Source: Perca fluviatilis
Lineage: Eukaryota > Chordata > Actinopteri > Perciformes > Percidae
Assembly: GCF_010015445.1 (NCBI RefSeq)
Contig: NC_053121.1
Span: 32,811,934 to 32,875,933, forward strand
Direction: 5' to 3'
Length of the DNA: 64,000 bases
The first letter of the stretch is position 1, and each line of letters starts with the position of its first letter. Positions 51,325 through 63,545 of the stretch are shown one piece after another. The translations under genes and the position numbers were made by a program. Under the pieces are notes generated by a model. That model worked only from the letters and a program-made list of their open reading frames with translations, ran no database searches and was not told the DNA's origin.

Positions 51325-54300
51325 ATGGTGTCTGGAAAACAAGGTAAATGTGCTTTTTGATATGTGCGGCACAATCTTCAAATATTTGTAGTCTCATATT
51401 TTCAGTCTTATTTCTTTTACTGTTGATCCTTGCAGGGATTCAGTCCAGATTTGATCCATCAAACAGGTGAAGTAACATTTTTTTTATGAATTTCCTTCAT
51501 TTTTCACCTACCATAGCTTGCATCAAAATATCTGGATACGTTTGTTATAAGTAAATAATGGCTCATTTTTAGTAACTATTGAATAGAGTGTTTGCTCATT
51601 TGTTTATTTACTCATTTCTATATATAATTCAATTCAATTTTATTTATAGCATCAAATCCTAACAGGAGTTCTCTCAAGACACTTTACAGATAGAGTAGGT
51701 CTAGACCACACTATAATATACAAGGACCCAACAATACTAGTTATTCCCCCAAGAGCAAGCATTTAGTGCGACAGTGGCGAGGAAAAACTCCCTTTTAGGG
51801 AGAAACCTCAGACAGACCCAGGCTCTTGGTAGGCAGTGTCTGACGGGGCCGGTTGGGGGTGTGATGAACAGTGGCAATAACAGTCACAATAAAGATAATG
51901 GAACAGTGACTAGAAATAGGAGTTGTAGTAGTTCATGGCATAGCAGGGCATTACAGGACGTAGGAGGGCACAGCAGAGCATAGCTGGTCGTAGCAGAATG
52001 TAGCAGGACACTGCAGGGCACCACAGGGTGTAACAGGGCATAGCAGGGCGCGCAGCAGGACCACAGTGACAGCTGCAACCAGGATTTTGGTGCCACCCTA
52101 ATCCAAGGAAACATGCTGGGCGAAAAAAAACATAAGTCCACACTGAATCCGGGGAATAAGCTCCCCAGAGCGGAGTTAGTAACAAGCATTTCTGGGACAT
52201 GATATAAATATATATAATAAATGTGCACATGTAGGGCACCCAGATAGCTCAATTGATAGAGCAGGTACCCATATATAGAGGTTTACTCCTTGATACAGCA
52301 GACCTGGGTTCGACTCCAACTTTTGACCCTTTGCAGCGTGTTGTTCTCCCCTCTCTCTCCCCTTTCATTTTTTCATCTGTCCTGTCAAAAATAAAGGCCG
52401 AGGGGCGGCCTCTATCTCACCCAGTAAGAGCGTTCACCCCATGTTGGCTGAGTCCTGCAGTGGCGCAGGTTTGAATCCGAGCTGCTGCCCTTTTCTGCAT
52501 GTCATCCCCCATCTCTCTCCCGCTTTCATGTCTATCCACTGTCACTACTACTAATAAAGGGAAAAGCCCCAAAAAATAATCTTAAAAAAATAAATAAATA
52601 AAGGCCGAAAATGCCCAAAAAATAATCTTAAAAGAAAAAAGTTAGCCAAAAATAATGAATAGACTTTTGAATCAATAGCAAAAAATAATGGATAAGGGAT
52701 TGGGAACCACCACGTGGTCTAATATTGGAATGTGTATAGCATTTTAATGTCATCACTTAAATTTCCTTATAGAATTATTTTATCTATTTCATTCAAATAG
52801 ATTTGTTCTGCTTTTCTTACCTCTTAGTCTGCCTCTGTGCTGCTGAAATAGTTACATGTAATTAATTAACAATTGCAATTGCAACAATGTAAAGTGATAA
52901 CAATGTGTATAAGGAGTTGGGAACCACTGGTATTGCAGTATATAGCATTTTAATGTAATCTCTCTTATTTTTTCAATTTTTTAATTATTTCATTTAAATA
53001 GTTAGTTGTTTAGCTGCTTTTCTAACTTCTCTGTGCTGCTGTAATGTGTTATTTCCCTCTCATGTATTGCCTTATTTTATTTTTTATTGTAATGTATTCA
53101 CACATTACTGGGCGAAATGTGTTGCTGTCCACATACTTTATTTCTGTTTCCTTCCTTTTTTGGTATCACATTATTTAAACCCCTCTATTTAGCATTTCTA
53201 AGCAGCACATAGGCATTCCATAAATGTTTTTTTAACACACTGTAATGTACCACAGACCATAGATATATGGTCATTTAAAGTATTTGATGTAGTTGTCAAC
53301 AACTTTAACTTCTCCTGTGATGTGTTCTTAACTGGATCTTTGAATATAAACCTGATGACCGACACTATATTATAACACAGTTGTAGTTATGAATCTTCAT
53401 CAGAGAAAATATAATTGTTAAAACCTGTGCAATAATAGACTTCAAATGTTCTTATGTCTGCTGATACCTACATTGTAGTGTGTTATGAAGCTGTTAATTA
53501 TATGATTATATGCTTATAAATGGTAAATATGGGGTGTTAAAGGGAACTATTTTTTATGGGTTACTATGTCCATATCTCGTCCATATATCTCCCAGAAGGA
53601 TCACAATCAATTAAAGAAAGTCTAAAAGCTTAAGCCATATATGTTAATTTGCTTACACTTTACTTGAAGGTATCTACGTAAGAGTGACATACAGCCTCAT
53701 CAGCCTCATCAGTCATGTGTCATGACAGTGTCATGTGTTCATGACTGTCATGTCACTCTTATGTAGATACCTTCAAGTAAAGTGTTACCATTAATTTTCC
53801 TCTTTCAGTCAGTCCGGTGAAATGAAAAACGTATATCATGAAAATGTACGACTTACAGATAAACTTTGTCAGTTGTGCCTTCGACTTTGATTAGTGGTCG
53901 CAATGAGGTTTAGGGTTTGAAGCCAGTTTTTGGATGTCACAGCTCTGCCAGAAAGAAGAAAATCCTCAACACAGACGGGAAACCCACTGATTGATTGCAT
54001 GTTCCCCCTGGACCCAAAATCTCTGAATTATACTTGTATTTAAAGCTCATTTGTGTGTTTTTTTGGGAATGTTATGTTTTCCTGGCAGAATCTTGGAGCT
54101 GGCGCAGCACAAAACCTCAAAAACTGTTTGGGCCACAACTCCATGGTGAGTAGCTGAGTCATATAACAGTTTTCCTCTTGATTAAAATCAGATTCTTTAT
54201 TACATTATGTAAAAACAACTTTTCTGATACCACAACAAGTATCTTGTTGGCCGTTTTTAATTGTATTCTTGGTTATTCTTGGTCTGTAAACACATCAGCG

Positions 54301-57300
54301 TTGCAGGATGAGTTCTGTTCCAGCTGTTACATCATATGAAATTGCATGTTTGTTCACTGATCTGGTGTGAAATTGACTCTCAGAATCTAGGAGCCTCTGT
54401 GGTCAGCGTTTCCTTCCTTGAGTGCAGTTTCTTTAAACTACATAATTAAAGACAGATGTCTGGCATGTTTTAAATGTGTGGTTCAAAAGGGCTAAACAAT
54501 GGAAAAATGAACAGAGTTCACATTTGATTGAAAGTATCATTCATTCATTTGGTAATTACCTGCCTGCTTGGAAAATATTGATTCTGCTTCTGCACCAACA
54601 TTGTCATCATTGCATCTCCTCATTGTAAACTTTTCATCTTTTCATCGATCAGTGAGAAGCTGAGCTGGGGCAACCAGGAGCCAATATGGCCCCTCTCTAC
54701 TTCTGCGCTCGGAGCCTTTCCGAGCACAAGAATCCAATACCTAGCCAGGCACAAAAGAGACACCTCAGCAAGGGAGGACCACCGGAGGTAAACTGTAGCC
54801 TGTTTGCACCCCGAACATTATTGATGACTCTTTTCAAAAAGGCATAAGAGGGAGGAAGGGAGGGGTTGTTTGTGCTCATCCTCCAGAGCACTATACACAA
54901 GCCTTTTTACGCTGTGCTGCATCGACATATTTGGAGAGATGGTTGCAAAATTGAAGGTGGTAATGACTTCCAAGTCCCTCGGATGCTCTTTGGCACTGAC
55001 ATGATTCATAAAGTGCAAAGTGATGTTCAGGACTGATGCCAGTTGCATCCCGATCAGAGGTGATCACCCCAGAGAGCTGTCGGGATCAATTAGTGGACGA
55101 GAAGCTGTGATGGCAGCTCCAGAGGCTTTTATTTTGACATTGTTTTGTTGTCCTCCCCCGCCGCCTCAACTGTCACATTAAAAGCTCAGTAACATGCATT
55201 GTAATTCAATCAGAAGCCCACACAGGAAGTGCAGCTCCCAGAACGAATAATAGCAATTTACTGTAATTGAAGATGGCAGCAAACAACCTGCTGCTTCGGT
55301 TCGAAGCAGGATGTTCGTCAGAGATTCAGTGTGGACCAGCTGTGAGGAGATACTTGTCTTCAGGCCGAGACCCTTATAGAGCCTGAGCAGTTTGGAGCAG
55401 ATTGGACGATTGTTAGGATAATTGTTTATCAAAGAATGGACAAAATCACTGGAGTTCTCTTAAAGGGATACGCCACCGTTTGTTGAAATAGGGCTTATCA
55501 TGGTCTCCCCTAGCTGTAGATAGGTGGGCCAACGCATTTTTTGTGCATGCATTGTTTTAGTCCTGTGCAACACCGGCAGCGTCGCCGCTAGTTAGCTTAG
55601 CGTAGTGAATGGAATCCTATGTTGCCGGTTAGCATGTTGTGAGTAAAAGTGAGCCAACAAAAGACAAAAAAACAACCTAATTACTTAAAAAATGTGTTGG
55701 CCCACCTATCTACAGCCAGGGTAGACCATGATAAGCCCTATTTCAACAAATGGTTGTGTATTCCTTTAAAAGTTTGTTTACTTGCAGCAAGTAGAGTCAG
55801 TTTACAGCAACTCCAGCATTAGTACAGAAAGTGACTGAAGATTGTTGTTTTTTAAGGAGTTGGGAGTCAAGTTAGTTATTCGGTTCATGCAATCAGTAGC
55901 TTTCTTCTTATCTCTGGTCAGGCCCGGCATCTCCTCCACATCCTGTGCTCTTTGGAAGGTCACTCAGCTTTCATGATTAACACATGAAAGACAGAAATAC
56001 TAACACAGAAATACTAAAACAGCAGTTTGGATGCAAATGGTTTAACAGAGATGAAGCAAAACCATTCTAAGCACCATTTTTCTAACAACAATGTACAGGC
56101 TAGTTACAAACCAGTTGTTGTCTGGCGAGGGAACATCAAAATTTGCCGCCCTTCTGTGCCCACACACTGTATAATACAAAAGGAAAACGCCATGCCGCCA
56201 CAGCGACGCCCTTCGACAAAAAATCACAATGTTTTTTCTTGACCACTTTTGAGGTGTATCTGTTGATTTAGGCTGCTGAATACAGTGTGTATATACTGTA
56301 TTGGCTTTTTTAAATGTATGTATTAGATGAATACTGAATCTACTCTCTCACTCATCAATCATTTTCAATCCAAGCTTATCTGGGGTCAGGCAGCAGCCCC
56401 AGCAGGGGACCCTAAACATCCCATTTCCCCTAGCCACATTAACCAGCTCTCACTGGGGGATCCAGAGGCGTTCCTAAGCAAGGGTGGAGATATAATCTCT
56501 CACCTCCTCCCAGCTGGATGTGCATAGAACACCTCCATAGGGAGGTGCCCAGGAAGGAATCCTTACCAGATGCCCGAACCACCTCAGCTGGCTCCTTTCG
56601 ACGCAAAGGAGCAGCGGCTCTACTCCGAGTTCCTCATGGATGACTGAGCTTCTCACCCTATCTCTAATACTAAATCTAGATTGTGATACATGTATTCTGT
56701 TGCTTCTGATAATTACACTGCTGTACCACTCTAATCACATTAATCTGCAGTCTGGTCCATTTTGTTAATTTCTAATCTGATTATCTGGCAGACTCTCTGG
56801 TCATTCTCCAGAAAATCCAATCCGTCACAATAATTACTGGTGTAATACCTCAGTATCAATAGTGTGGCAAAATGTAGAGTACGGCAGCTGGGCTGCAACT
56901 AATCATCCTTTTCATTATGGATTAATCAGAAGATTAATCTGCAGATCAATTCATCTTTTGATTTATAAAATAGTACGAAAAAATTCCTATCGCAGTTTCT
57001 TAAACCCACGGCTGACGTCTTCAAAAAGGTTTGTTGTGTCCAACCAACAGTTTGCGAAGGTTATAAAACAGAGAAAAGAGGAAAATCAACACAGTTGGGA
57101 AGCTTGAACCAGTGAATGTTGGGTATTTTTTATTTTAAAAATGACTTAAACAATACATTAATTAAGCAAAACAATGGCAAAAGAAAAATTCTGGTTCCAA
57201 CTTCTTATATGTAAGATTTAACAGCTTTTCTCTGTTTTACATGATTTTAATGTCTGTCTGTTTGTGGCTCTCGCCCCCAAGCCCATTGGTTCCTACTAAA

Positions 57301-60300
57301 GCCATCACAAAACTGGTCACAAATATATACTTTCACTTATGAAACCGGCTCAGAAATGACCTAAAACTGCTGCACTTGGTTTTTAGCAAACATGACTTCA
57401 AAAAGTAAATCTTTTTTTCAGTGGGATTGAGTCAATACTAACTGAGTCAATACCACCAGCCTTATCCATAACAATTAGCTTTGCAGAGATGATACATTCC
57501 TAAAATCCTTCAACATAATCTGATGGACTACATATTTGCTTTACGAGCAGAACAATGGGCCAAAATGAAATTGTCAGCAGGGAGCATTTGCCCGTGGTTA
57601 TGTGTCATCCCATTGTCTGCACTAAGTGTTGAACCATTTTAAATGTTTTTGTGGGTACAGATGATTTTCCACTCATACCTCCGTCATCAGCCAGACATTC
57701 ATCCATTGTTCTGTATCTGCCCTCCTCCTCCTAACTTTATGGCTCAAGACATTCATTTGTCCCAGACACACAACACAACATACAATGGATGTGGTAATGG
57801 CTTGCATTTTCCTGCAGGAAGGAGAAGGAGGAGGAGGCGAGCTTCTCCAGGAAGACCCGACGTCCTTCCTCCAAGGCATCCCAGTACAAGCACATTGTCC
57901 GCTTGTCAACACCCAAAACCAGGAGCTGCAGCTCCCAGGAAGCATGGTAAAAGCCTCATTAGACATCAAACACAACCACTTAATTGAGGACAAGTGGAAC
58001 TGAACCAAGAAACCCCAGGTCAAATTAGTGTTCTGATGTTTTGTTTATTTGAAAGCCCATTATCTAAGGGGCAGCTTCAGAGAGCAAAACAGACCATATA
58101 CAATACAACAATATCTGCTAAGTTATGTTGGAGTTGTGTTTTAATCATGTGCAGGTCAAAAGACATCTAGATGCTTAGATAATAACTAGGCTATATTTAA
58201 TTAAAATATAGTTTTGAGACATCCAGGTTATATATAACCACATATTTTACAGGCATTTTTATGCCTTTATAATAAACACATTTGTGCCTTTAACTGATAG
58301 GACAGCTGTAGACAGGAAAGGGGGGGAGAGAGAGGGTGGGGGGGGGCATGCAGCAAAGGGCCACGGGTGGGAATCAAACCCTGGCCGCTGCGGTAAGGAC
58401 TGAGCCTTGGTATATGGGGCGCACGCTCAACCAGGTGAGCTACCAGGGCGCACCGCGATTAGTCATTCAAAATGGCTTTTGAGAATCGAGTGATTGTTTC
58501 AGACAGTGGCTCCCAGTCTTAAATACATAAATATGAGACAAGATGATTTAAAATGATTTCTGTTCCACAAAATGAGGTCCATATTTTTCTGACTTTTCTC
58601 TTCTTCTTCTTTCTTAGGAAATGCTGATTACTTTCACCACTGCGGGCCTCTAGAAATATTTTTAAGAAAACAGTCTAAGAAGGAAAAACATTCTTTGGTT
58701 GAAAGTTATAACCACAAGTAGACATTGTTTGTTTTAAGGGGTTGAGAGCCAAAAATGTGAGGATTTTCTGCTTCCCTACGATTTATATAATTGTAAATAG
58801 AATATATAAAATATTTTTGGACTGGTTAATCACACAAAACGAGATGTTGCAGCCCTTAATGTAACTTAGGCTACCTAAGTAGAGTACAGTGTTAGTCAGC
58901 AGTAGTTTAGATAAGTTTAAAGTTGTTATTGTATTTTGATTATTATCTTTTCTCCACTGACAGCACCCATTTGGAAACATTCACCATATCAAACAACTCA
59001 TCACTGCTTCAATGTTAGAAATATGTCCAGTATGTGCTCCAGCCACAGGTTTCTATTTTAGAGATTATTTCCACATCCAGCTCTTCAGTAGACCTTCATA
59101 TTGTCGTTTGTTTTGGGCAGATTTGTGGCTTCAAAACTCCAAAAAAAATAAATCTCCCTCAGGGGGGTCCACATACGAACCAAAGTCTAGTATTTCATCG
59201 CTGCAGAATATAATATATCATATAGTTAAATATGAAAAGCAGAGGCTCTGCTGTGTGAGGAAGACAACGATTGGACAGCTGTTATTTCAGTGTCAGACTG
59301 TGGGAGAGTGAGGAGCGGAGACAATAGAGCTTATTGTCCAAAGTTCAGGACCCCTGGGACGCTCGCAGACAGACGCGGAAGTCTTTTTTTAAAACCCTGA
59401 ACACAGCAGCAGAACATGCTGAGAGATTTATCCAGTGTTTACATTCTGAATTCAATACACTAAATGAATATGTGCTTTTGTGATTTAAATAGTAGACATT
59501 ACTTTGATAGCTGTTTTTAATTCCCTACACAAAAAAATAATCATCACCATCTGTTGAAACTTAATCCTCTCATCTTGTTGCTCCAAAAAAACAAACATTA
59601 AAAGGTAAAAAAAACAAAACACAAAGCAGCATGTGGCAGATCAAAATAAAAATGGGGGGAATAAAAATGTCTAACCTGGTAAAATCATTACTGTAGTGAA
59701 AGTAACTGAAATTCTTTTGGGTTAAGACGTGTCCTTACATATAACTTAATACTTGCTGTATTGTGAATAATATGTGTAGTCAAATAATCTAGGCTACTCA
59801 AACACTCAAGTACCAGCCTTCTGTTAAAGGTAATAGTGTTGCAGTCCCCAGCTGCTCTGTTACAGGAAGTTTCAACCGATCTTTAAAGTGCTCATATTAT
59901 GCTTTTTGGCTTTTCCCCTTTCCTTTATTGTGTTATATCTTTTTTGTGCACGTTATAGGTTTACTAAGTGAAAAAGCCTAAATAAGCTCTCCATACAAAA
60001 AAATGTATGTACATATAGTATTGACAGAAACTTTTAAACACCCAGCAAATGGCTTTACAATAACTGACACACTCATTTCACAAAATTTAAAGTGCTGATA
60101 TTGTGCTTTTTGGCTTTTTCCAAGTAATCAGTTTACAAAGTGAAAAAGCCCAAAGTCCACCCCAAAGGGACTTACCATCTCCAACAGAAAACACTGTTCA
60201 CAAACTGCTCCAAACAGCTCTATTGTAGTCCAGCCTTTACTTCAGAGACAAACATGCGTCACTTTGTAACACACGTTATAATGCTCGCCTAGCTGCTAGC

Positions 60301-62904
60301 GTGGCATGCCCTCATACTCTGCTTCTGACTGGCTAGTAGTCCTTACCTAGCTACTGAGCATGTGCGACTCCCAATAAAGATGGAACAGAAGTGAGATGCC
60401 TCACTCTGTAGCTAAAACAGAGAGCTCAACACACAGGATGAAAAGAGGAGCTGCAGTACAACTAAAATATGGTGTTTTTTGAAAATTAAACCATGTAAAC
60501 CTATTCTGATATAACCTCTAAATACAATTATGAACCTGAAATATGAGCACTTTAAGAAACCGTGTCAGTTGCGTCATGAATTTGCTTTATGAAAATGCAT
60601 CTTAGAAAAGGCATTTAGTTTGGTGTCTTGTCTTGAAGTCTTGTTTTTCTTAAAAACAAATGTTGAAACTTGTTTAAAGTGTTGAGATTCATGTTTTTGG
60701 TATTCTGCCTTTATCAGATAGTGGGACAGAGAGGGGTACGAAAGATCCCCAGCTAGAAACAAACCAGGAACGTTGCATCTAATGCAGCCACTATGCCTCA
60801 AGGACGCCCCATCTGGGGTTAATACTTTAAACGTAAGGTCCACTTATTGTAGCTATGTTCTTTCAGTTTTCCACTGTATTCAGAAACCGTCTTATTCTGG
60901 CCCTCTACAGGATACAGTTGAAAACAGCCATTCATTTATTTGTTGGACAAATACAGCTCAATAAGAAAGCTTTTAGACTTTTCAGATGTTTATTCCTAGC
61001 AGCATATTCCTAGCAGCAGTTTAAATGTTAAGTTAAATGTCGTTCTGCTGGTCCCACAGGCCTCCTCACACACCTCAGTGTGAGAAGAACTGTCCTATTT
61101 GGCACGTCGATCCCAGCGTGAAAACTGCTGTGATCACACCGCGACTGCTGCAACTCTCCAACCCCAAACTGAACCATCCACACTTCCTGGGCAACAGAGA
61201 GGTAAGATCCTAAAGCATTCATAAATACAGTGAGAAAACCTGCACTGGCAACACTAATAGATACCATATATGTCGGCTGACAAGGTGCATCAGCATTGTT
61301 GTTCTGTCTTTTCTTTTCATGCCACTTTCTACTTCTACTCCCCTACATTTTCAGAGGGAGATATTGCACTTTTTACTCTATTACATTATTCTGACAGTTT
61401 TAGTTACTAGTTATTATGAATTAAACTTCACAACAATATAACGGCCTACAAGTCCAGCTGAAATGATTAGATGATTAATCATGTAGTTGATGGACAGAAC
61501 TGTTTTGACCATTTCCAGTTTCTAAATAGTATGGATTTTTCTGCATTGAGTACTTTTACTTTTTAATACTTTAAGTACATTTTCCTGATGATACTTACAT
61601 ACTTTTACTGAAGTAACATTTTCAATGCAGGACTTTTACTTGTTAGTAGTTATTTTTACAGTGTAGTATTAGTATTTTTACTTACTGTAAGTAAAGGATC
61701 TGAATACTTCTTCAACCACTATATATAATAATCAATGAGAACTGTACCTTTTATTTTCAGGTATTTAGCTAAAAACACATTCTCTAATTATTTTTATTAT
61801 ATGAACTTACACATTGAATTTCCAGAAAGTGTATTATATTGCAGTACATATTAGTTGTGTATACCTCTTATTTACTTATTTTACTCTCTCTATTTATCTG
61901 TCCTTTTGCTGCTGTAACAACCAAATTTCCTCTCTGGGGATCAATAAAGGTTTATCTTATCTTAATATGCCTTTGGTTATAAATGTCAGGAATGATGAAC
62001 GCTTCAAATGGGATTTTATGTGATATTGGGCTATATAAATAGACTAGACTTGACTAGATAATAACCACAAAAGGTGTATGAATTCTGATATTTTTTTTTC
62101 TCCTTCTGTTTGTGTTCCATAGAGTGTTGCGTCCATCGTTTCCTTGGCTTCCAAGACGGCTCAAATCTCTCAACGACTGGTCCAGCTGTCGCTGCCCAGA
62201 CTGAAGCAGAGCAACATCTGCCACAAGCTCGGACGCCCAGTGGAATCAATCTGGACTGTAAGTGTAAGAACACCAACTGATAAATCATCTCATTATTTAT
62301 TGGTGCAATTTTTCTTGCCAGAAAGTCTTGTAGATTCTTTTTTTTTTAAATAGTCTGGGATGGGACCAAACATTTCAACAAAGCAAGAACAGTATTCACT
62401 CGTCTGTATGTTTGACATCACACAATCAATTCAAATTTTTTCCAGCTGTTTGAACCAGCTCTCCGTCATAAACTGTGGAGTTGTTTTCACGTGATATAGT
62501 TCTTTCAATGAATTGTGGAATTTTCCACTCATTGTCATCAGCCAAATGACTATTGGATGCATCGTTTGCTTACACGCCACTGCCAGATGTGTATTGGCTC
62601 TCTGTCCTCCGGTTTTGCAGTCTGGCTCCAATTTTGATAGATGATAATGACAAAAGATCCTTTGCTTGAACAGCAGCTGAGTTGCAACATGAATAACGTA
62701 TTTTAAGACACGAGTTTGGGGACTGTGTTTCTGTCAGTCCTAAAACTTTGTACTCTAAATGTCTGAATCCAGGTGTCAAAGGCAGCGAGGAGAGCCACAG
62801 CGAGTGCTCGTGTTGAAATGCTGGCGACACCAAAACAGCTTTCCACGGACTACATTCCTCCACGAGAACCAGAGTGGAGCCGAAACAACGTCCTGTCCAC
62901 CTGA
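51325..62904 (+). CDS. spmap2l: Sperm microtubule-associated protein 2-like (THEG-like, THEGL)
   Basis: Eight coding exons join in phase to 259 aa: 51325-51343, 51436-51466, 54089-54145, 54653-54787, 57818-57946, 61060-61201, 62123-62257, 62773-62904. The protein begins MVSGKQGIQSRFDPSN. It carries six short THEG-type repeats of the form xxxLAxPKxxx: ILELAQHKTSK, IQYLARHKRDT, IVRLSTPKTRS, LLQLSNPKLNH, LVQLSLPRLKQ, VEMLATPKQLS. Two PxCEKxxxxW contexts stand out (CEKLSWGNQEPIWPL and QCEKNCPIWHVDP). THEG proteins are testis-expressed and linked to sperm tail microtubules; the exact role of the L form is unclear. Neighbourhood agrees with mammals, where THEGL follows ARL9. No signal peptide or membrane segment. 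No frameshift seen. The short first exons (19 and 31 bp) rest on splice consensus and phase only. Confidence 0.88.
51627..51905. mobile_element. dispersed repeat, second copy of the 6718 element's left part
   Basis: ATTCAATTCAATTTTATTTA, then ACAGGAGTTCTCTCAAGACA and CCCAAGAGCAAGCATTTAGT match 6718-6880. This copy also keeps GAAAAACTCCCTTTTAGGGA. Repeated 'agcagggca' text follows to about 52070. It lies in spmap2l intron 2. Confidence 0.7.
51935..52070. repeat. degenerate GCAGGGCATAGCAGGG-type tandem repeat
   Basis: About ten imperfect units of roughly 10 bp (CATAGCAGGG, CACAGCAGAG, TGTAGCAGGA, CACTGCAGGG and similar). Follows the 51627 repeat directly. Confidence 0.75.
52233..52395 (+). mobile_element. 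tRNA-derived SINE
   Basis: A-box-like text (CCAGATAGCTCAATTGATAG) and a B box GGTTCGACTCC are separated by an extra stretch as in fish tRNA-SINEs. The tail contains CCCCTTTCATTTTTTCATCT and AAAATAAAGGCCG. It is not a functional tRNA gene. Confidence 0.85.
52396..52610 (+). mobile_element. second tRNA-derived SINE in tandem
   Basis: A box CTCACCCAGTAAGAGC and B box GGTTTGAATCC are visible, followed by TTCTGCATGTCATCCCCCAT, 'ctctctcccgctttcatgtc' and an A-rich end with TAATAAAGGGAAAAGCC. It directly follows the first SINE, in the same orientation. Confidence 0.85.
52690..53050. repeat. imperfect tandem duplication of about 200 bp
   Basis: GGATTGGGAACCACC... then TATAGCATTTTAATGTCATC, 'ttatctatttcattcaaatag' and TCTGTGCTGCTGAAATAG (52700-52855) recur as GAGTTGGGAACCACTGG..., TATAGCATTTTAATGTAATC and TCTGTGCTGCTGTAATGTG (52912-53050). 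Confidence 0.8.
53652..53789. mobile_element. fold-back MITE, CACTTTACTTGAAGG family, copy 2
   Basis: Starts CTTACACTTTACTTGAAGGT and ends CTTCAAGTAAAGTGTTACC. The interior contains GTGTCATGACAGTGTCATGT. It is shorter than the copy at 13981-14181. It lies in spmap2l intron 2. Confidence 0.8.
55464..55765. mobile_element. TTAA-flanked MITE, AGGGATACGCCACC family, copy 2
   Basis: Starts AGGGATACGCCACCGTTTGT and its right end reads TTTCAACAAATGGTTGTGTA. TTAA at 55460-55463 and 55766-55769. Similar along its length to 44262-44564 in the same orientation. It lies in spmap2l intron 4. Confidence 0.9.
55800..56380. other. spmap2l intron 4 segment, nothing recognised
   Basis: No coding sequence or known repeat seen. 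Confidence 0.35.
56385..56680 (-). mobile_element. non-LTR retrotransposon fragment (reverse-transcriptase C-terminal region)
   Basis: On the minus strand the sequence reads VEPLLLCVERSQLRWFGHLV then RIPSWAPPYGGVLC. QLRWFGHLVRxP is a hallmark of the C-terminal end of a widespread LINE ORF2. On the plus strand the same DNA gives AGATGCCCGAACCACCTCAG and 'cttctcaccctatctct'. Both ends are truncated. It lies in spmap2l intron 4. Confidence 0.85.
56690..57780. other. spmap2l intron 4 segment, mostly unrecognised
   Basis: AT-rich, no coding exon. About 56890-57010 contains a decayed text similar to 3700-4020 (AATCATCCTTTTCATTATGG, ATTAATCAGAAGATTAATC), possibly an old shared repeat. Confidence 0.35.
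58318..58455 (-). mobile_element. tRNA-derived SINE, minus strand
   Basis: Read on the minus strand: A box GGTAGCTCACCTGGTTGAGC, then CGCCCCATATACCAAGG, B box GGTTTGATTCCCACCC, and CCTTTGCTGCATGCCC. It is the same SINE style as 52233-52610. It lies in spmap2l intron 5. Confidence 0.88.
58460..59880. other. spmap2l intron 5 segment, nothing recognised
   Basis: No coding exon or clear repeat. One 99-codon frame at 59012-59311 has no recognised similarity. Confidence 0.35.
59887..60551. mobile_element. TTAA-flanked MITE, AGTGCTCATATTATGC family, composite copy 2
   Basis: Starts AGTGCTCATATTATGC after TTAA (59883-59886) and ends 'atatgagcact' before TTAA (60552-60555). It contains a second internal left end (AGTGCTGATATTGTGC at about 60093). 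The stretch before that internal end (TACATATAGTATTGACAGAA, 'cacccagcaaatgg') is also found outside the left TTAA of copy 1 at 30665-30730. It is therefore a composite, about 150 bp longer than copy 1. Confidence 0.85.
60690..60800 (-). repeat. decayed SINE-like fragment
   Basis: On the minus strand: GGCATAGTGGCTGCATTAGA, 'ttcctggtttgtttctag' and CCTCTCTGTCCCACTATC. It resembles an old tRNA-SINE body without a clear A box. Confidence 0.35.
61310..61720. repeat. dispersed AAGTACTTT-family repeat
   Basis: CATGCCACTTTCTACTTCTA, TACATTTTCAGAGGGAGATA and the end GTAAAGGATCTGAATACTTC match 13020-13375 in the same order. It lies in spmap2l intron 6. Confidence 0.65.
61905..62055 (+). mobile_element. 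LINE 3' tails, two fragments
   Basis: TTGCTGCTGTAACAACCAAA ... GGGGATCAATAAAGGTTTAT (to 61966) matches the 24190 tail. A second tail follows: 'gtgatattgggctatataaa' ... AGACTTGACT (to about 62055), similar to 7625-7665. Confidence 0.6.
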
Positions 62905-62986
62905 GCCTCCTTCAACATCCCAACCAAGTCAGCGCTCATCTAGTTTGCACTCTTTGTAAAGAAAATTCGACATCAATTTTCCAAAG

Positions 62987-62992
62987 AATAAA
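62987..62992 (+). terminator. polyadenylation signal AATAAA of spmap2l
   Basis: AATAAA 82 bp after the stop codon. Confidence 0.65.
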
Positions 62993-63420
62993 GATAGTAA
63001 TGATAATTATTGTGCACATTTAACAAAGATCCTCCTTTTCAATGTGTGCAGTGTGTGTTTGCAGAAAAAATACTAGAGTAGTTTGAGTTTATTTTAATTT
63101 AATTTTTATTATAATTTGCAGGAATGCAATAAAACACCATAAACCACAAAAATAGGAGAAGCCCTATCTATATCCGACTGCAAACTCCAAACAAATGAAA
63201 GAAAACTCAAGATGAGCAAGGACAGCAGGATTTAGTGACAGGATCTAAATGTCAGCATGAAAAAGGAACTAAAACAAATTAATATAAACTGTAAAAATGC
63301 CATATTTAAATGACAACATTTTTAGAATTGGGTACTTGTGAACCTACCCGATTCTAAGTGCTGTTTGTAATGTATTTCATGATGACCCTGATGAAACACC
63401 TCAGTCTTACAATAAAGTTG

Positions 63421-63545
63421 GGAAACACTTTACTTGAAGGTATCTACATAAGAGTGACATGACACTGTCATGAACACATGATACTGTCACGACACATGAC
63501 ACTCTCATGAACACATGACACATGAACCCTAACTCTAACCCTAAC
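63421..63545. mobile_element. CACTTTACTTGAAGG MITE, left end only, ending in telomere-like CCCTAA text
   Basis: Starts GAAACACTTTACTTGAAGGT and runs through GACATGACACTGTCATGAAC. It then has ATGAACCCTAACTCTAACCC and TAACCCTCA, a few CCCTAA-type units. The right inverted end is missing. Confidence 0.7.

Noticed and set aside
52240..52330. Possible tRNA gene with A and B boxes
   Set aside because: No cloverleaf can be formed and the SINE tail follows; it is a tRNA-derived SINE.
59012..59311. 99-codon plus-strand frame in spmap2l intron 5
   Set aside because: No similarity recognised and no splice phase that would fit between exons 5 and 6, which already join in frame.
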